DNA from: Bacteroidales bacterium
GTDB lineage: Bacteria; Bacteroidota; Bacteroidia; Bacteroidales; ML635J-15
Direction: 5' to 3'
NCBI GenBank assembly: GCA_003249955.1
Contig: QKHS01000014.1
Coordinates: 62,001 to 126,000 of the forward strand
DNA: 64,000 bases
The position numbers and the translations under genes are program-made. Below the pieces are notes generated by a model. That model made no database searches. It was not told the DNA's origin and was given only the letters and a program-made list of their open reading frames with translations. Position 1 is the stretch's first letter, and each line of letters opens with the position of its first letter. Shown here piece after piece: positions 43,843-53,082 of the stretch.

Positions 43843-46230
43843 ATGAATACCTTAGATAATTTCAATTTTGAAGGAAAGAGAGTATTGCTCAGAGTCGATT
43901 TCAATATTCCGATAACAAGCGACACCAATTCTTCGTTTGACGACACCAGGATTAAAATGGCATTGCCTACGATTCATAAGATTTTATCCGAAAAAGGATC
44001 TATTATCCTGATTACACATTGGGGACGCCCGAAAGGAGAGTATGTTGAATCACGGTCCCTTAAGCATATATTGCCTGTAATCGAAAAAATTATCGGAAAG
44101 CAAATTATTTTTTGTGAAAATCCGCTGTCGGACGAAACGGCAAAAACAGCCGCTAATCTTAAACCCGGACAAATTATGTTGCTTGAAAATATAAGATTTT
44201 TTAAAGAAGAAATTGAGGCAGATGAAAAATTTGCACAAAAACTGGCGTCTTTGGGAGATTGTTATGTAAATGATGCCTTCGGAACTGCTCACAGAAATCA
44301 TGCATCAACTGTTACTCTGGCAAAATCTTTTCCTTACGATAAAATGTTTGGTTATGTGGTAGAAGGCGAAATGAAAAAGCTTGACAAACTTGTAAAAAAT
44401 GCCGAAGCTCCTTTTACTCTGATGTTGGGCGGCGACAAAGTGACAACAAAAATCGGTATAGTTGAAGCATTGTTACCCAAAATAGATAACCTTCTTATAG
44501 GTGGAGGAATTGCTTTCACTTTTGCAAAAGCATTGGGCTATCCTGTCGGAAATTCTCTTGTTGAAGAAAGTTGTATAGATGTGGCAAAAAGAATTCTTAA
44601 AAATGCTGAAAGCTTTAATGTGAAAGTCCATTTACCGGTTGACTGTTTAATTGCAGATCATAACGGAAACGATGCAAATATTGAACATTGTGAATTTACT
44701 GAAATTCCTGACGGGTGGAGAGCTCTTGATATAGGAATAAAAACCGTTGACATTTTTGCAGAGATAATTGAAGAATCCAAAACCCTGTTGTGGGATGGTC
44801 CTCTTGGCGTTTATGAGTTACCACATTTCTCTTACGGGACATTAAAACTTGCCTTATCGGTTGCCCGTGCTACTGACAAAGGATTATATTCAGTTGTAGG
44901 TGGCGGAGATACAATAGCAGCCCTTAACAAATACAGCCTTGCGCATAAGATCTCATACATAAGTTCTGCCGGAGGAGCTCTGCTGGAATATATCGAGAAG
45001 AAAACCCTTCCGGCAATCAAAGCAATCAAGCAATCATTCAGCGTTGATGATTATAACTTTTATGGTAAAAGAGTTCTCATCAGAGTTGACTTTAACGTTC
45101 CTCTTGATAAAGATTATAATATTGTTGACCATACGAGAATTATAACAGCAATGCCAACCTGCAGAAAAATAATAGCAGACGGAGGTTCAATTATTCTGAT
45201 GACACATCTTGGAAGACCCAAGGGCGGTTACGAAGAAAAATATTCAATAAAACATATTGTCCCGTATTTGTCAAAAATATTGGAAACAAATGTAAAATTT
45301 GCTCCTGATTGTGTTGGCGAAGAAGCTCAGAAAATGGCAAAGGAACTTAAGCCGCGGGAAGTTATGATTCTTGAGAATCTCAGATTTAATCCGCTGGAAG
45401 AAAAGAATGACGAAGAGTTTGCCCGCAAGCTTGCAAATATGGGAGATGTTTATATAATGAATGCTTTCGGAACAGCACACCGGGCCCATGCATCAACATA
45501 TATGGTTGCAAAATTCTTCCCCGAGGATAAAATGCTTGGATACCTTGTAGAAAGTGAGATAAACAATATCAACAGAGTATTATATAAAGGAGAAAAACCA
45601 TTTACTGCAATAGTCGGAGGATCTAAGGTATCAACTAAAATTGATATTATCCGTGCTTTGATGGAAAGAGTTGATAATCTTATTATCGGAGGAGGGATCG
45701 CCTTTACATTTATTAAAGCAATGGGAGGAAATATCGGAGACTCACTGGTAGAGGAAGATTATATTGAGGTAGCCAGAGAAATTCTGGAGCAGGCCATGAA
45801 AACAGATGTAAAACTTTACTTGCCTGTTGATTGTATTATTGCAGATAAATTTGATAATAATGCAAAAATAAAACACTGCAAAATAAACGAAATTCCTAAA
45901 GGCTGGAGAGGGCTGGATATAGGTGTAAAAACTGCCGAAACATTCTCGAAGGTTATAGAGAAATCAAATACCCTTTTATGGAACGGCCCTATGGGAGTTT
46001 TCGAAATGGATCATTTTTGCAACGGGACAATAAAAATAGCTTTGTCTGTATCCAGATCTACAGATTTCGGAGCTTTTTCACTTGTAGGCGGAGGTGATAG
46101 TATTGCGGCACTAAATAAATATGGGCTTGCACATAAAATAAGCTATGTCTCAACTGCAGGCGGAGCTTTACTTGAATATATTGAGGGTAAAGAATTACCA
46201 AGTTTAAAGGCAATAAGGACTAAAATATAA
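43843..46230 (+). CDS. pgk: Tandem fused phosphoglycerate kinase (two full PGK copies in one chain)
   Basis: The 795-residue chain is two head-to-tail phosphoglycerate kinases, residues 1-397 and 398-795, each about the length of a normal PGK. Both have Arg-Val-Asp-Phe-Asn, Thr-Arg-Ile (Arg36, Arg432), Gly-Arg-Pro-Lys-Gly, Leu-Glu-Asn-(Ile/Leu)-Arg-Phe, Ala-Phe-Gly-Thr-Ala-His-Arg, and Gly-Gly-Gly-Asp near the end. Lys199 and Lys595 correspond to the ATP-phosphate Lys. Copy 2 has canonical motifs (Gly-Gly-Ser-Lys-Val-Ser, Asn-Gly-Pro-Met-Gly-Val-Phe-Glu). Copy 1 is more divergent (His-Trp-Gly-Arg, Gly-Gly-Asp-Lys-Val-Thr, Asp-Gly-Pro-Leu-Gly-Val-Tyr-Glu). PGK interconverts 1,3-bisphosphoglycerate plus ADP with 3-phosphoglycerate plus ATP. 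The gene is monocistronic; no other glycolytic gene is near. Confidence 0.95.
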   Translation: MNTLDNFNFEGKRVLLRVDFNIPITSDTNSSFDDTRIKMALPTIHKILSEKGSIILITHWGRPKGEYVESRSLKHILPVIEKIIGKQIIFCENPLSDETAKTAANLKPGQIMLLENIRFFKEEIEADEKFAQKLASLGDCYVNDAFGTAHRNHASTVTLAKSFPYDKMFGYVVEGEMKKLDKLVKNAEAPFTLMLGGDKVTTKIGIVEALLPKIDNLLIGGGIAFTFAKALGYPVGNSLVEESCIDVAKRILKNAESFNVKVHLPVDCLIADHNGNDANIEHCEFTEIPDGWRALDIGIKTVDIFAEIIEESKTLLWDGPLGVYELPHFSYGTLKLALSVARATDKGLYSVVGGGDTIAALNKYSLAHKISYISSAGGALLEYIEKKTLPAIKAIKQSFSVDDYNFYGKRVLIRVDFNVPLDKDYNIVDHTRIITAMPTCRKIIADGGSIILMTHLGRPKGGYEEKYSIKHIVPYLSKILETNVKFAPDCVGEEAQKMAKELKPREVMILENLRFNPLEEKNDEEFARKLANMGDVYIMNAFGTAHRAHASTYMVAKFFPEDKMLGYLVESEINNINRVLYKGEKPFTAIVGGSKVSTKIDIIRALMERVDNLIIGGGIAFTFIKAMGGNIGDSLVEEDYIEVAREILEQAMKTDVKLYLPVDCIIADKFDNNAKIKHCKINEIPKGWRGLDIGVKTAETFSKVIEKSNTLLWNGPMGVFEMDHFCNGTIKIALSVSRSTDFGAFSLVGGGDSIAALNKYGLAHKISYVSTAGGALLEYIEGKELPSLKAIRTKI

Positions 46231-46356
46231 AGTACTGTTATCAAAATCACAATTGTCTGAAGCTTATTTTTCGCCAAATACTCAATAGTCTTTGTTTGAA
46301 GATTTTAAGTATTTGCATGGTGTGTTTTTGTCGATAATAAATAATTAAAAAATCTG

Positions 46357-46372
46357 TACGTATTTATACGTA
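46357..46372. promoter_or_regulatory. Palindrome TACGTA-TTTA-TACGTA upstream of the TonB receptor
   Basis: Two TACGTA half-sites, each itself palindromic, are separated by TTTA, about 60 bp upstream of the -7 box of the receptor gene. It could be an operator; no known regulator is matched. The surrounding 237-bp gap (46231-46467) holds no gene. Confidence 0.35.
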
Positions 46373-46431
46373 TTTCATAAAAAATCATATTTTATTGCAC
46401 AATAAATTAAACCACGGTTTAACATTATTTC

Positions 46432-46439
46432 TATTTTTG
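46432..46439 (+). promoter_or_regulatory. -7 promoter element TATTTTTG for the TonB receptor operon
   Basis: TATTTTTG lies 28 bp upstream of the ATG at 46468. Confidence 0.55.
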
Positions 46440-46467
46440 CTAACATTAATCATAATTTTTTCATAAT

Positions 46468-48936
46468 ATGAGGAAATTTCTACTTATTGTTATTGCCGCT
46501 TTTTTTTCAGTTTCTGCTATCTTTTCACAAACAGTAATGTTGTCCGGTAAAGTTACGGATGGTGGAAATCAGGAGACTCTTTATGGAGTAAATATTATTA
46601 TTAATAATACAAATCAGTTGTTATCCGATAAATCACAACTGGGAACGACAACAGACTTTGACGGTGTATATAAAACTGCATTGTATCCGGGAACCTACGA
46701 CATTCATTTTGTTTATATAGGTTATGAAGAGGTTGTTAAGACTGTTGAATTGATTGTTGGTAAACCTGTAGTAATTGATGTTGCCCTTGTTCAGAAAGCT
46801 GAGATTATTGAAGAGGTTGTAGTTAGTGCCGGTAAGTTTGAACAAAAACTTTCGGATGTAACAGTGTCAATGGAAGTAATCAAGCCGACCACAATAGAGA
46901 ATAATAATTCGTTTATTATGGATCAGGCTCTTAATCAGGTGCCGGGAGTAGATATAAACGATAAACAACCCAGTATCAGAGCCAGTACCGGTTGGAGTTA
47001 CGGAGCAGGAAGCCGTGTTATCATTCTTATGGATGATTTGCCTATTATGTCGGCAGATGCAGGTGATGTAAAATGGAACTATATCCCGATGGAAAATATT
47101 TCGCAGGTTGAGGTTGTTAAGGGTGCCAGTTCTGCACTTTTCGGGTCTTCTGCTTTAAGCGGGGTAATAAATATCCGTTCTGCATATCCCACAAGTAAGC
47201 CTGTTACCAAGGTTTCATATTTTAACGGGGTCTATGGTAACCCGAGAGATGTGAGACAGAAGTGGTGGGCAAAAGAATTCTTTTCAGGCAGTAACAGCAA
47301 GCTGAATATTCCTTTAAGGGAAGAGGTTTTTTATTGGGTGAGAAGTCCTATGTATGGAGGTCTTAGCTTTTCGCACAGTCAGCAATTTGACAATCTTGAC
47401 CTTTCTATGGGAGGTAATCATTTTATAGATGAAGGTTTTAAAGAAAATCAGTACGAAAGAAGGAGCCGTTTCAATGTAAACTTAAGGTACAGGAGTAAAA
47501 AAATTAATGGACTGGCAGTCGGGTTAAACTCCAATTTTATGGCTATTGATATGTGCGATTTCTTTATGTGGAAGTCTGACACAAATGCATATCTTGCAAG
47601 TACAACGATAGGAGCAAGTGTGCCAACACAGGGATACAGAATGAATGTAGATCCTTTTATTTATTATTATAGTCCCGGAGGATCAAAATTCAGCCTCAGA
47701 ACACGATATTTCAGGACTGAAAATGTTATGCCTTCAGATACACAAAAGAATAGTATCGGTAATACATTTTACGGAGAATTACAATATCAGAAGGTATTTG
47801 CAGAAAAATGGAATTTCACTGCCGGTGCTGTAGAAACTTACTCAAATGTTGATGCAAATTTGTTTGGAGATCATTTTGGAAATAATGTTTCAGTGTATAG
47901 CCAGTTAGATGCAAAATTAGGCAGGCTAAAGCTGTCTTTAGGTTTGCGTGGCGAGTACTTTGTTCTTGATTCTACACAAACAGAGTCTGTAGCTGATATA
48001 AATCTCGGGGCCAGCAGAATTGAAATACCGTTCAAACCGGTTTTCAGAACCGGGGCAAACTATCAGGTTACCGATCATACATTTCTTAGGGCTTCTTTCG
48101 GACAAGGTTACCGGTTCCCGTCAATAGCAGAGAAATATACTGCAACATCTTTGGGAATGGTAAACATTCTTCCGAATCCGAGATTAACCCCAGAAAGCGG
48201 CTGGAGTGCCGAAGTGGGAGTAAAACAAGCATATAAAATAGGAAAGTGGAGAGGTTTTGCCGATCTGGCAATTTACAATCAGGATATTAATGATATGATG
48301 GAATTTACATTCGGAGTTTTTAATCCTGTAACATTCTTACCTTATGTCTCTACCGATACTGTTGCACCTCAAATTGGATTTCAGTCTCAGAATTATGGCG
48401 ACGTAAGAATTACCGGTATGGATTTATCTGCATCTATCGGAGGAAAAATCAGAAATTGTATTGTTACCACTATGATAGGGTACACATATAACAATCCGGT
48501 GTCAAAAACCGGAACAGACTCAACAGCTTCGAGTCTCTCTCCTACATTGAAATACCGGAACAAACACTCCATAAAAGGAGATGTGAATTTTGAAACCAAA
48601 AGAATAACATTTGGGGCCAATGTAATCTGGAGAAGCCCGATGCAAAATATTGACCGATTATTTTGTGATGAAAGAGATCCTGAGACAGTTGATCCGTCTA
48701 CCTATGCTTTTTATCAGTTGTTTAGTCAAATGATACTGCCTGGATATTGGGACTATAGAATTGCTAATGCAAAAAAAACATATCTTAATGTGGATCTCCG
48801 TTTTGGTTTTAAATTCAGCGAAGAACTTAGAGCATCATTTCTTGTGAAAAATGTCTTTAATCAGGAATACGTTGGCAGACCGGGAGATATGCATGCTCCA
48901 AGAAGATATGAAATTATGATTAGTGCGAACTTTTAA
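46468..48936 (+). CDS. TonB-dependent outer-membrane receptor
   Basis: The 822-residue protein has a signal peptide (about 1-21), a carboxypeptidase regulatory-like N-terminal domain (about 25-110, Leu-Ser-Gly-Lys-Val-Thr-Asp...Gly-Val-Asn), a plug domain (about 118-240, with Val-Pro-Gly-Val-Asp-Ile and Val-Lys-Gly-Ala-Ser-Ser-Ala-Leu-Phe-Gly), and a 22-strand barrel ending in an aromatic residue (Ser-Ala-Asn-Phe). It should import a bound ligand with energy from TonB. It is not SusC-like: no SusD partner is adjacent and the SusC signature is missing. A PKD/T9SS protein gene follows 25 bp downstream. Ligand unknown. Confidence 0.9.
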   Translation: MRKFLLIVIAAFFSVSAIFSQTVMLSGKVTDGGNQETLYGVNIIINNTNQLLSDKSQLGTTTDFDGVYKTALYPGTYDIHFVYIGYEEVVKTVELIVGKPVVIDVALVQKAEIIEEVVVSAGKFEQKLSDVTVSMEVIKPTTIENNNSFIMDQALNQVPGVDINDKQPSIRASTGWSYGAGSRVIILMDDLPIMSADAGDVKWNYIPMENISQVEVVKGASSALFGSSALSGVINIRSAYPTSKPVTKVSYFNGVYGNPRDVRQKWWAKEFFSGSNSKLNIPLREEVFYWVRSPMYGGLSFSHSQQFDNLDLSMGGNHFIDEGFKENQYERRSRFNVNLRYRSKKINGLAVGLNSNFMAIDMCDFFMWKSDTNAYLASTTIGASVPTQGYRMNVDPFIYYYSPGGSKFSLRTRYFRTENVMPSDTQKNSIGNTFYGELQYQKVFAEKWNFTAGAVETYSNVDANLFGDHFGNNVSVYSQLDAKLGRLKLSLGLRGEYFVLDSTQTESVADINLGASRIEIPFKPVFRTGANYQVTDHTFLRASFGQGYRFPSIAEKYTATSLGMVNILPNPRLTPESGWSAEVGVKQAYKIGKWRGFADLAIYNQDINDMMEFTFGVFNPVTFLPYVSTDTVAPQIGFQSQNYGDVRITGMDLSASIGGKIRNCIVTTMIGYTYNNPVSKTGTDSTASSLSPTLKYRNKHSIKGDVNFETKRITFGANVIWRSPMQNIDRLFCDERDPETVDPSTYAFYQLFSQMILPGYWDYRIANAKKTYLNVDLRFGFKFSEELRASFLVKNVFNQEYVGRPGDMHAPRRYEIMISANF

Positions 48937-48961
48937 ATTATTAACTAATTATTGAATCAAT

Positions 48962-49936
48962 ATGAAAAAAATTACATTCTTTTTATCCGTTTTTGCTTTG
49001 GCATTTGCCATGCAGCTAAATGCACAGATTTGTGATCCGCCATGTACTCCGGACGTTTCATGTGTTGATGTTGATAATCCTGGTGAAGTTTGCCCGGTGG
49101 ATTTGCCTGCGGCTACTGCAGGAGTGTTTTATGACGAAACAGTAACTGTCATACCTCCGGCAGAATATCAGGGATTACCGGTAATTCACTCTATTAAGAT
49201 AACTAATGTAGAAGGCTTGCCTTCCGGTATGACTTGGTGTAAAAGTCAGGATATATTTTTGGTAACATCTCCTGTAACAAGGTATTGCTGTCAAATATCA
49301 GGAACGAGTAATGAAGTCGGAGAATATCCGTTAACTCTTACAATTGTTCCCTATATTAACGTTTTTGGAACTCCGGTAGCGCAATCGGCTATGACAGATG
49401 ACACTTCTCTTATGGTTGTTGTGTTGCCTCCTGCACCTGTTGCTGCGTTCTCTGCCAGTGAAACAAGTGTTCAGCCTGGGATGAATGTTACTTTCACAGA
49501 TCAAAGTACAAATAATCCTACCGCCTGGAACTGGATATTTGAAGGCGGGAATCCTTCAGTCAGCAATGTGCAAAATCCGGTCGTAAACTATCCGGTTGCC
49601 GGTATTTATGATGTTTCTCTCTCTGTTTCAAATGACGGAGGAGAAAATACTCTTGCAGAGAATGACTATATTACTGTATCTTCAGGTTCGGACATAAACA
49701 ACGCACTTTATAACAATGTAAAAGTTTATCCTAACCCGGCAACTCACCAGATAACAGTTGAAGCAGAAAATCTTAAATCAATAAGTATTGTTGATGTTCT
49801 TGGCAAGGTTGTATATAGCACAAGTTCAGATTCATCAAAAGAAACTATTGATATCAGTAAACTTACTAAAGCAAATTACTTTATTAAAATTGTAACTACT
49901 GACGGAGAAATAACAAAAACAATATCTGTTAAATAA
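48962..49936 (+). CDS. Secreted PKD-domain protein with T9SS type A tail
   Basis: The 324-residue product has a signal peptide (ending Leu-Asn-Ala-Gln, about 21). A Cys-rich start follows (Cys-Asp-Pro-Pro-Cys and three further Cys within about 25 residues), then an Ig-like module, a PKD domain (about 155-240, Val-Thr-Phe-Thr-Asp-Gln-Ser and Trp-Asn-Trp) and a type A sorting domain (Val-Tyr-Pro-Asn-Pro, final Thr-Ile-Ser-Val-Lys). It is 25 bp downstream of the TonB receptor with a terminator after it, so the two form an operon. A surface ligand-capture role for the receptor is plausible but unproven. Confidence 0.8.
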   Translation: MKKITFFLSVFALAFAMQLNAQICDPPCTPDVSCVDVDNPGEVCPVDLPAATAGVFYDETVTVIPPAEYQGLPVIHSIKITNVEGLPSGMTWCKSQDIFLVTSPVTRYCCQISGTSNEVGEYPLTLTIVPYINVFGTPVAQSAMTDDTSLMVVVLPPAPVAAFSASETSVQPGMNVTFTDQSTNNPTAWNWIFEGGNPSVSNVQNPVVNYPVAGIYDVSLSVSNDGGENTLAENDYITVSSGSDINNALYNNVKVYPNPATHQITVEAENLKSISIVDVLGKVVYSTSSDSSKETIDISKLTKANYFIKIVTTDGEITKTISVK

Positions 49937-49955
49937 TTGTTTGATTTAAGTTATA

Positions 49956-49989
49956 AAAGCTTCGTACCATAAGGTGCGGAGCTTTTTTT
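49956..49989 (+). terminator. Rho-independent terminator after the TonB receptor operon
   Basis: A 13-bp stem with two G-U pairs (49956-49968 and 49973-49985) has an ATAA loop and is followed by a T-run. Confidence 0.8.
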
Positions 49990-50119
49990 ATGTTTTTACC
50001 GTAAGCTGCTTTTTTTTACATTATAGTTTTTTATTGATCAGCAAAGTTTAATCAGTAAATACAAATGCAATTTGTTTTTTGCATATTTGTTACTTACTTT
50101 GTATTTGTTTTAAAATTTT

Positions 50120-51169
50120 ATGGAACAGTTTCACATATCGTTTATGCGCAGGTGCATTGAACTTGCCGGTAAAGGATTTGGTTATGTATCTCCGAATCCG
50201 GTGGTAGGTTCGGTAATTGTATATGATGGTAAAATAATAGGAGAGGGGTATCACAGAAAATACGGAGAAGCCCACGCCGAAGTAAACGCAGTAAATTCAG
50301 TTAAGGATAAGTCCCTGTTAAAAAAATCTACGATTTATGTTTCTCTTGAACCATGTGCACATGTAGGGAAAACACCGGCATGTGCTGATATGATTATTCG
50401 TGAAGGTATTCCGGAAGTCGTAATAGGAAGCGTTGATCCGTATTTTCAGGTAGCTGGTAAAGGAATTCAGAAACTTGAAACAGCCGGGCGTAAAGTGATA
50501 ACAGGAGTACTGGAAAAAGAATGTGTTGAATTAAATAAACGATTCTATACCTACCACACAAAGAAAAGACCCTATATAATTTTGAAATGGGCTCAGACCA
50601 GAGACGGATTTGTGGACTACGTAAGAAAACCCGGAACAGACATAAAAGCATTCTGGATTACAAATGAATATTGTAAAACATTGGTTCACAAATGGAGAAC
50701 AGAAGAAGATGCTTTTTTAGTGGGGATGAATACTGTTATTCTTGATAATCCTCAGTTAACCGCCAGAAACTGGTTTGGCCGTAATCCTTTACGTGTGGCT
50801 ATTGATGAGTTGTGCGAACTGGATGTTTCTTTTCAGATATTTGATAATCAGGCAGATACAATTATATTTAACTCGAAAAAAGATTTAGTAAAAGGGAATC
50901 TGAGCTATATTAAAATTGATTTTACAACAGATATTATTCCACAGATTCTTGATGTTTTGTATGACAGACAAATTCAGTCTTTAGTTGTAGAAGGCGGTTC
51001 TCAGACTCTTGAAACATTTATTTCGGCAGGGCTATGGGATGAGGCAAGAATTTTTACAGGAGATCATTTTTTCGGAAAAGGTCTTCGTGCTCCTGTCTTC
51101 AATGCAAATCCATTTAAGTCCGAAGTTTTCGGGAATAGTGAATTGAGATGGTATTATAATAAAATATGA
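50120..51169 (+). CDS. ribD: Bifunctional riboflavin biosynthesis deaminase/reductase
   Basis: The N-terminal deaminase domain (about 1-145) has the zinc motif His-Ala-Glu-Val-Asn-Ala and Pro-Cys-Ala-His-x-Gly-Lys-Thr-Pro-Ala-Cys. The C-terminal reductase domain (about 150-349) has Leu-Lys-Trp-Ala-Gln-Thr-Arg-Asp-Gly, Gly-Met-Asn-Thr-Val and Val-Glu-Gly-Gly. It converts the first GTP-derived pyrimidine of the pathway to the 5-amino-6-ribitylamino form. Its length (349) is normal. Other rib genes are not adjacent and no FMN riboswitch leader was seen in the 130 bp upstream. Confidence 0.95.
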   Translation: MEQFHISFMRRCIELAGKGFGYVSPNPVVGSVIVYDGKIIGEGYHRKYGEAHAEVNAVNSVKDKSLLKKSTIYVSLEPCAHVGKTPACADMIIREGIPEVVIGSVDPYFQVAGKGIQKLETAGRKVITGVLEKECVELNKRFYTYHTKKRPYIILKWAQTRDGFVDYVRKPGTDIKAFWITNEYCKTLVHKWRTEEDAFLVGMNTVILDNPQLTARNWFGRNPLRVAIDELCELDVSFQIFDNQADTIIFNSKKDLVKGNLSYIKIDFTTDIIPQILDVLYDRQIQSLVVEGGSQTLETFISAGLWDEARIFTGDHFFGKGLRAPVFNANPFKSEVFGNSELRWYYNKI

Positions 51170-51276
51170 AAAGGCTAAGTGTGGTTTCTGCAAAACAATA
51201 ATCTGATTATCAACAATTTTAAAAAATGCTTAACGTTATTCTATTTATTTTGCATTTTTGTAAATAATTTATTTTT

Positions 51277-52956
51277 ATGAAAATATCTGCTAAAATAAAA
51301 CCGGGACTATTAATATTTACAGCAATTTTATTTTTTGCCTGTGCAAAGCAAGTTGCTATAACAGGAGGGCCAAGAGATACAAAACCACCTGTGATGGTTA
51401 AGTCTTCACCGGTAAACGGATCGGTTAATTTTAACAACAAAACAATTTACATTCAGTTTGATGAATATATTAAGCTAAACAGCCTTAGTCAGAAGCTTAT
51501 TGTTTCTCCACCTGTTGAAGAAGCCCCGGAAATTGTAATTAAAGGTAAAGGTATAAAAATAAGTCTTAACCCGGAGTTGCTTCAGCCAAACACAACTTAT
51601 AGTTTTAATTTTAATGACGCAATTGCTGACAATAATGAAAACAATGCCCTTAATAGTTTTGTTTATGCTTTTTCAACCGGTGAAACAATAGACTCTTTAT
51701 CTTTTTCGGGAAAAGTTCTGGACGCATTTACCAAAGCTCCTGTAACAGATGCATGGGTGGTATTATATGATAGCCTGTCAGATACTGCGATTAATACTCT
51801 TAGTCCGTCTTATATTACAAAAGTTGACAAAGAAGGTAAATTTATCATTCCTTTTGTGCACGAAAAAGACTATCATGTTTTTGCATTAAAAGACAATAAC
51901 TATAATTATCTTTTTGATATCCCGGACGAAGAAATAGCATTTTCAGATTCCGTTTACCGTCCGGGAGTAACAGAGATTCCGGGTACTGACAGTATAAAAG
52001 CAAAATTCATAAACTATCCTAAAGATCTGGAGTTACTATTATTTAAAGAAAATAAACAGACTCAGTATATTAAGTCTTATAACAGATTAAACCCCAATTG
52101 CCTGGAGGTTTTGTTTAATTCAACACAATATGCCGGTTATGAATTAAAAGTAGAAGGAGATGAAGATGCCGTTTTATTTGCTAAACAAAACCCTGATACT
52201 ATAAAGGTTTGGCTGAAAAATGAAACCCTTATTAATTCCGATTCTGTAGGAGTGCTTTGCAGATATACATATCCTAATTATCCTGATTCTGTAAAAACCG
52301 ATACTCTTGTTTTCAGACGTCCGTTACTTATGCAAAAGGACAGCGTGGCAAAAATTACAGTAAACCCGGTTAAAGAACCGCATAAAAAACTGACAATTGC
52401 AGTTTCTGCTCCGGTTTCTGATTTCGACAAGTCAAAACTAAAACTTGAATTAAAATCAGATTCGGTTTATATTCCTTCTGAATTTAAACTGGTTCGGGAT
52501 AGCCTGAATCCGGTGCTGATATTTTTTGATTCGCAGATACTTGAAAAAACAGATTACAGGATAATAACAGAACCGGGATTTGTTAAAGATATATACGGGA
52601 ACACTAATGTTGCCGATACATTTGATGTAAGTACTGGTTCTTCGTCCGAATACGGGAATCTTAAAATCAGCCTTAGCGGAGACTCTGAAAGTTTTATAAT
52701 ACAGTTGTTATCCGGAGATAAAGTCATTGCAGAATCTGTAGGAGTAGAAGGTGTTGCAGAATTTGTCTATATTAAACCCGGACAATATAAAATAAGGGCG
52801 ATTGATGATTTAAACAGTAACGGCAGGTGGGACACCGGAGATTACAGCATTAAGAAACAACCCGAGCCTGTTTATTATTACCCCTCGGATTATGAAATAA
52901 GAGGCAACTGGAATCACGATATTGAATGGAATCCGGTAACGAATGTTTCGAAATAG
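51277..52956 (+). CDS. Ig-like (SbsA-type) domain lipoprotein
   Basis: A signal peptide and lipobox (Phe-Phe-Ala-Cys, Cys22) start a 559-residue lipoprotein. An SbsA-type Ig-like domain follows (about 35-130, Asp-Thr-Lys-Pro-Pro then Phe-Asp-Glu-Tyr-Ile and Phe-Ser-Thr-Gly-Glu). Further Ig- or Cna-B-like modules end with Asp-Leu-Asn-Ser-Asn-Gly-Arg-Trp-Asp-Thr-Gly-Asp, an EF-hand-like calcium-type loop. It is a widespread single-copy Bacteroidota family without known activity. It is probably anchored in the outer membrane. A single-gene unit between ribD and the glycosyltransferase. Confidence 0.8.
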   Translation: MKISAKIKPGLLIFTAILFFACAKQVAITGGPRDTKPPVMVKSSPVNGSVNFNNKTIYIQFDEYIKLNSLSQKLIVSPPVEEAPEIVIKGKGIKISLNPELLQPNTTYSFNFNDAIADNNENNALNSFVYAFSTGETIDSLSFSGKVLDAFTKAPVTDAWVVLYDSLSDTAINTLSPSYITKVDKEGKFIIPFVHEKDYHVFALKDNNYNYLFDIPDEEIAFSDSVYRPGVTEIPGTDSIKAKFINYPKDLELLLFKENKQTQYIKSYNRLNPNCLEVLFNSTQYAGYELKVEGDEDAVLFAKQNPDTIKVWLKNETLINSDSVGVLCRYTYPNYPDSVKTDTLVFRRPLLMQKDSVAKITVNPVKEPHKKLTIAVSAPVSDFDKSKLKLELKSDSVYIPSEFKLVRDSLNPVLIFFDSQILEKTDYRIITEPGFVKDIYGNTNVADTFDVSTGSSSEYGNLKISLSGDSESFIIQLLSGDKVIAESVGVEGVAEFVYIKPGQYKIRAIDDLNSNGRWDTGDYSIKKQPEPVYYYPSDYEIRGNWNHDIEWNPVTNVSK

Positions 52957-53046
52957 AAGACTGTTAAATTCAAAATGACAAGTGATAAGTCCCTGATAAT
53001 GAAAAGCAAGTTCTAAAAATTCCACCTGTAATTTTTGTTTTTTTAC

Positions 53047-53076
53047 TTGAAACTTGCAATTTGTTATTTAATTTTG
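53047..53076 (+). promoter_or_regulatory. Promoter, TTG-N19-TAATTTTG, very close to the start codon
   Basis: TTG at 53047-53049 and TAATTTTG at 53069-53076 are 19 bp apart, a very good match. The ATG is only 6 bp after the -7 box, so the mRNA may be leaderless or nearly so. Confidence 0.6.
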
Positions 53077-53082
53077 CTGCTT

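Noticed and set aside
43843-46230. Tandem pgk as an assembly duplication
   Set aside because: The halves differ in bases and residues throughout and join in frame, so a copy error cannot explain it.
46468-48936. SusC-type nutrient receptor
   Set aside because: No SusD gene follows, and the N-terminal SusC signature and length (about 1000 residues) are missing.
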